Positions 62,173 to 64,000 of a stretch of DNA of 64,000 bases are shown piece after piece. Each line of letters starts with the position of its first letter. Position 1 is the stretch's first letter. The position numbers were made by a program, and so were the translations under genes. Where the stretch lies: contig NZ_SRYM01000004.1 in the NCBI RefSeq assembly GCF_004793765.1, positions 62,001 to 126,000 on the forward strand. Reading direction: 5' to 3'. Under the pieces are notes generated by a model. That model saw only the letters and a program-made list of their open reading frames with translations, did no database searches and was not told the DNA's origin. Source of the DNA: Parabacteroides distasonis (GTDB taxonomy: Bacteria > Bacteroidota > Bacteroidia > Bacteroidales > Tannerellaceae).

Positions 62173-64000
62173 ATGAAGAAACAGCTAATGACCTTCCTGT
62201 TGTGTGGCAGTCTGTTCGCTACGGCGCAGCAACCGGTAGATTATGTGAACCCCTTCATAGGTACGAGCAATTACGGTACGACGAATCCTGGCGCGGTTTG
62301 TCCGCAAGGTATGATGAGCGTGGTTCCTTTCAACGTCATGGGGTCGGAGAAGAATCGTTTTGACAAGGATAGTCAATGGTGGTCTACTCCTTACTCGGCA
62401 GACAATAAATTCTTTACAGGATTCGCTCATGGCAGCTTGAGTGGCGTGGGATGTCCGGAACTGGGCAGCTTGTTAGTGATGCCGACAACGGGCGAACTGA
62501 ACGTAGATTACAAGGCGTATGGCAGTGAGTATAAAGACGAGGTAGCCTATCCCGGTTATTATAGTAACGTCTTGACTAAATATAATATCAAGGCCGAGGC
62601 GACTGCCACCCTGCGTACGGGCTTGAGCCGTTTTACCTTCCCGAAAGGACAGGGGCATATCCTGTTGAATCTGGGAGAAGGCTTGACGAATGAGACGGGC
62701 GCCACGGTACGTGTCGTTAGTGATACGGAGATAGAGGGTAGCAAGCTCTTAGGCACGTTCTGCTATAACGCTCAAGCTGTCTTCCCCGTTTACTTCGTGA
62801 TGAAGGTGAGCAAGGCTCCGAAGCGGATGGGCTATTGGAAGAAGCAACGTGAGATGAAGGCTGAGGCGGCATGGGATGCCGATGCCGGTAAGTATAAGTT
62901 ATATACCAGCTATACTCGTGAGATGAGTGGTGACGATATCGGCGTATGGTTCGATTACGATACGGACGAGGGCGAGCAAATCTCCGTGAAGATGGGCATC
63001 TCCTATGTGAGCATCCAGAATGCCCGTGAGAATATGGAACAGGAGATGAACGGCTTTCCTTTCGAGCAAGCCCGGACATTGGCCCGCACGATGTGGGACA
63101 ACGAGCTCTCTCGTATACAGGTGGAGGGAGGTACGGAGGATGAACGTTCCATTTTCTATACCGGCCTCTACCATTTGCTGATCCATCCGAACATCTTGCA
63201 TGACTGGAATGGCGAGTATCCGAAGATGGAGAGCCTGGAGGTAGGGAAGGTGGATCCGTCGCGTGGCCGTTATACGGTCTTCTCCTTGTGGGATACCTAC
63301 CGTAATGTAAGTACCCTGATGACCTTGCTCTATCCGGAGCGTCAACTGGATATCATCCGTACGATGCTGGATATGTATCGGGAAAACGGTTGGTTACCGA
63401 AATGGGAGCTTTACGGACGTGAGACCTTTACGATGGAGGGCGATCCCTCGATCCCGTATATCGTAGACGCATGGATGCGCGGCTTGCGCGACTTTGATGA
63501 GCAAACCGCTTATGAGGCGATGCGTAAAGGCGCTACTACCCCGGGAGAGTTCAACCTGCTTCGTCCGGACGCGAACGATTATTTCAGCAAGGGCTATGTT
63601 CCTTTGCGTGAGCAATACGATAACTCCGTATCTCATGCGCTGGAATATTATATCGCCGACTGGAACTTGGCTAATTTCGCTCAGGCCTTGGGTAAGAAAG
63701 AGGATGCCAAGCTATTCCGTGACCGTTCTTTAGGTTACAAGCATTATTATAGCAAGGAGTTCGGAACGCTGCGTCCTATCTTGCCGGACGGCACCTTCTA
63801 CTCTCCGTTCGATCCGAAACAAGGCGAGAACTTCGAGCCTAGCCCCGGTTTCCATGAAGGAAACGCATGGAATTATACCTTCTATGTCCCTCATGATATT
63901 AAGGGACTGGCTAAGTTGATGGGAGGAGACAAGAAGTTCGTCAATAATTTGCAGAAAGTATTCGATGATGGCAATTATGATCCTGCCAACGAGCCGGATA
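62173..64000 (+). CDS. Alpha-mannosidase, GH92 (3' truncated)
   Basis: The frame opens at ATG 62173 and runs to the window edge without a stop, giving 609 residues of a family that usually has about 750. A signal peptide (about 1-19, ending ATAQ) is present. The family start VDYVNPFIGTSNYGTTNPGAVCPQGM, the segment FTGFAHGSLSGVGCPELG and GRYTVFSLWDTYRN mark GH92, a calcium-dependent exo-alpha-mannosidase. The C-terminal part is missing here, so the specificity (alpha-1,2, 1,3 or 1,6) cannot be judged. It fits with the GH20 enzyme for N-glycan breakdown. Confidence 0.95.
   Translation, partial: MKKQLMTFLLCGSLFATAQQPVDYVNPFIGTSNYGTTNPGAVCPQGMMSVVPFNVMGSEKNRFDKDSQWWSTPYSADNKFFTGFAHGSLSGVGCPELGSLLVMPTTGELNVDYKAYGSEYKDEVAYPGYYSNVLTKYNIKAEATATLRTGLSRFTFPKGQGHILLNLGEGLTNETGATVRVVSDTEIEGSKLLGTFCYNAQAVFPVYFVMKVSKAPKRMGYWKKQREMKAEAAWDADAGKYKLYTSYTREMSGDDIGVWFDYDTDEGEQISVKMGISYVSIQNARENMEQEMNGFPFEQARTLARTMWDNELSRIQVEGGTEDERSIFYTGLYHLLIHPNILHDWNGEYPKMESLEVGKVDPSRGRYTVFSLWDTYRNVSTLMTLLYPERQLDIIRTMLDMYRENGWLPKWELYGRETFTMEGDPSIPYIVDAWMRGLRDFDEQTAYEAMRKGATTPGEFNLLRPDANDYFSKGYVPLREQYDNSVSHALEYYIADWNLANFAQALGKKEDAKLFRDRSLGYKHYYSKEFGTLRPILPDGTFYSPFDPKQGENFEPSPGFHEGNAWNYTFYVPHDIKGLAKLMGGDKKFVNNLQKVFDDGNYDPANEPD

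Overview
The window is chromosomal DNA of a gut-type Bacteroidales bacterium, most likely a Parabacteroides. The genus is an inference from overall gene content. The order is supported by many Bacteroidetes-type promoters (TTTG, 19-21 nt spacer, TAnnTTTG), an ECF sigma/FecR/STN signalling unit, OmpA and WcaJ-type surface genes, GH20/GH92/GH130 glycan enzymes, and a 6S-like RNA with its own promoter just downstream of rplT (the Bacteroidales-1 arrangement). Coding density is high. I see no insertion sequence, prophage, CRISPR array, tRNA or rRNA gene. The first gene (RND pump) and the last (GH92) are cut by the window edges.

Layout. 1-3944: RND efflux permease and TolC-like channel. 4134-5423: lone nucleotide-sugar dehydrogenase, followed by a promoter-terminator pair that may encode a small RNA. 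5635-9902 (minus): ECF sigma factor, FecR anti-sigma factor, an STN/carboxypeptidase-regulatory protein, and a paralogue of it. 9921-11581: divergent oxyR and dps. 11750-29182: a 13-gene block behind an IclR regulator. It has two secreted multidomain proteins with CxxCH haem motifs, a chorismatase-like protein, a cupin lipoprotein, a CcsBA cytochrome c synthase, a small glyoxalase-fold protein, DhaK, DhaL, an LsrF-like aldolase, a propeller lipoprotein, an AmpG-like transporter and a GH130 enzyme. It ends in a strong terminator. This is the best candidate for an undescribed system: an extracytoplasmic cytochrome module joined to a cytoplasmic triose/sugar-phosphate module.

29256-37296: a small hypothetical gene, a symporter remnant, a phosphoethanolamine transferase, a hybrid histidine kinase with receiver and HPt domains, a DUF418 membrane protein and an NtrC-type regulator. 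Between kinase and regulator lies a near-consensus sigma-54 promoter with upstream repeats and a downstream terminator, which suggests a sigma-54-driven small transcript. 37321-40432: two acyltransferase-type genes, then two decayed genes (an SLC13 permease fragment and a flavin disulfide reductase lacking its middle). 40443-44080: gnd-zwf-pgl, the oxidative pentose phosphate pathway. 44169-44273: five degenerate 21-bp tandem repeats. 44552-50455: rmlA, fcl, gmd, an OmpA protein and a WcaJ-like glycosyl-1-phosphate transferase, which serve surface polysaccharide synthesis.

50525-58987: housekeeping genes (ruvX, def, a biotin-dependent carboxyltransferase with its biotin carrier, a TPR protein, thrS-infC-rpmI-rplT). 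59052-59331: 6S-like RNA. 59582-59827: RRM RNA-binding protein. 59955-64000: GH20 and GH92, two exo-enzymes suited to trimming host N-glycans.
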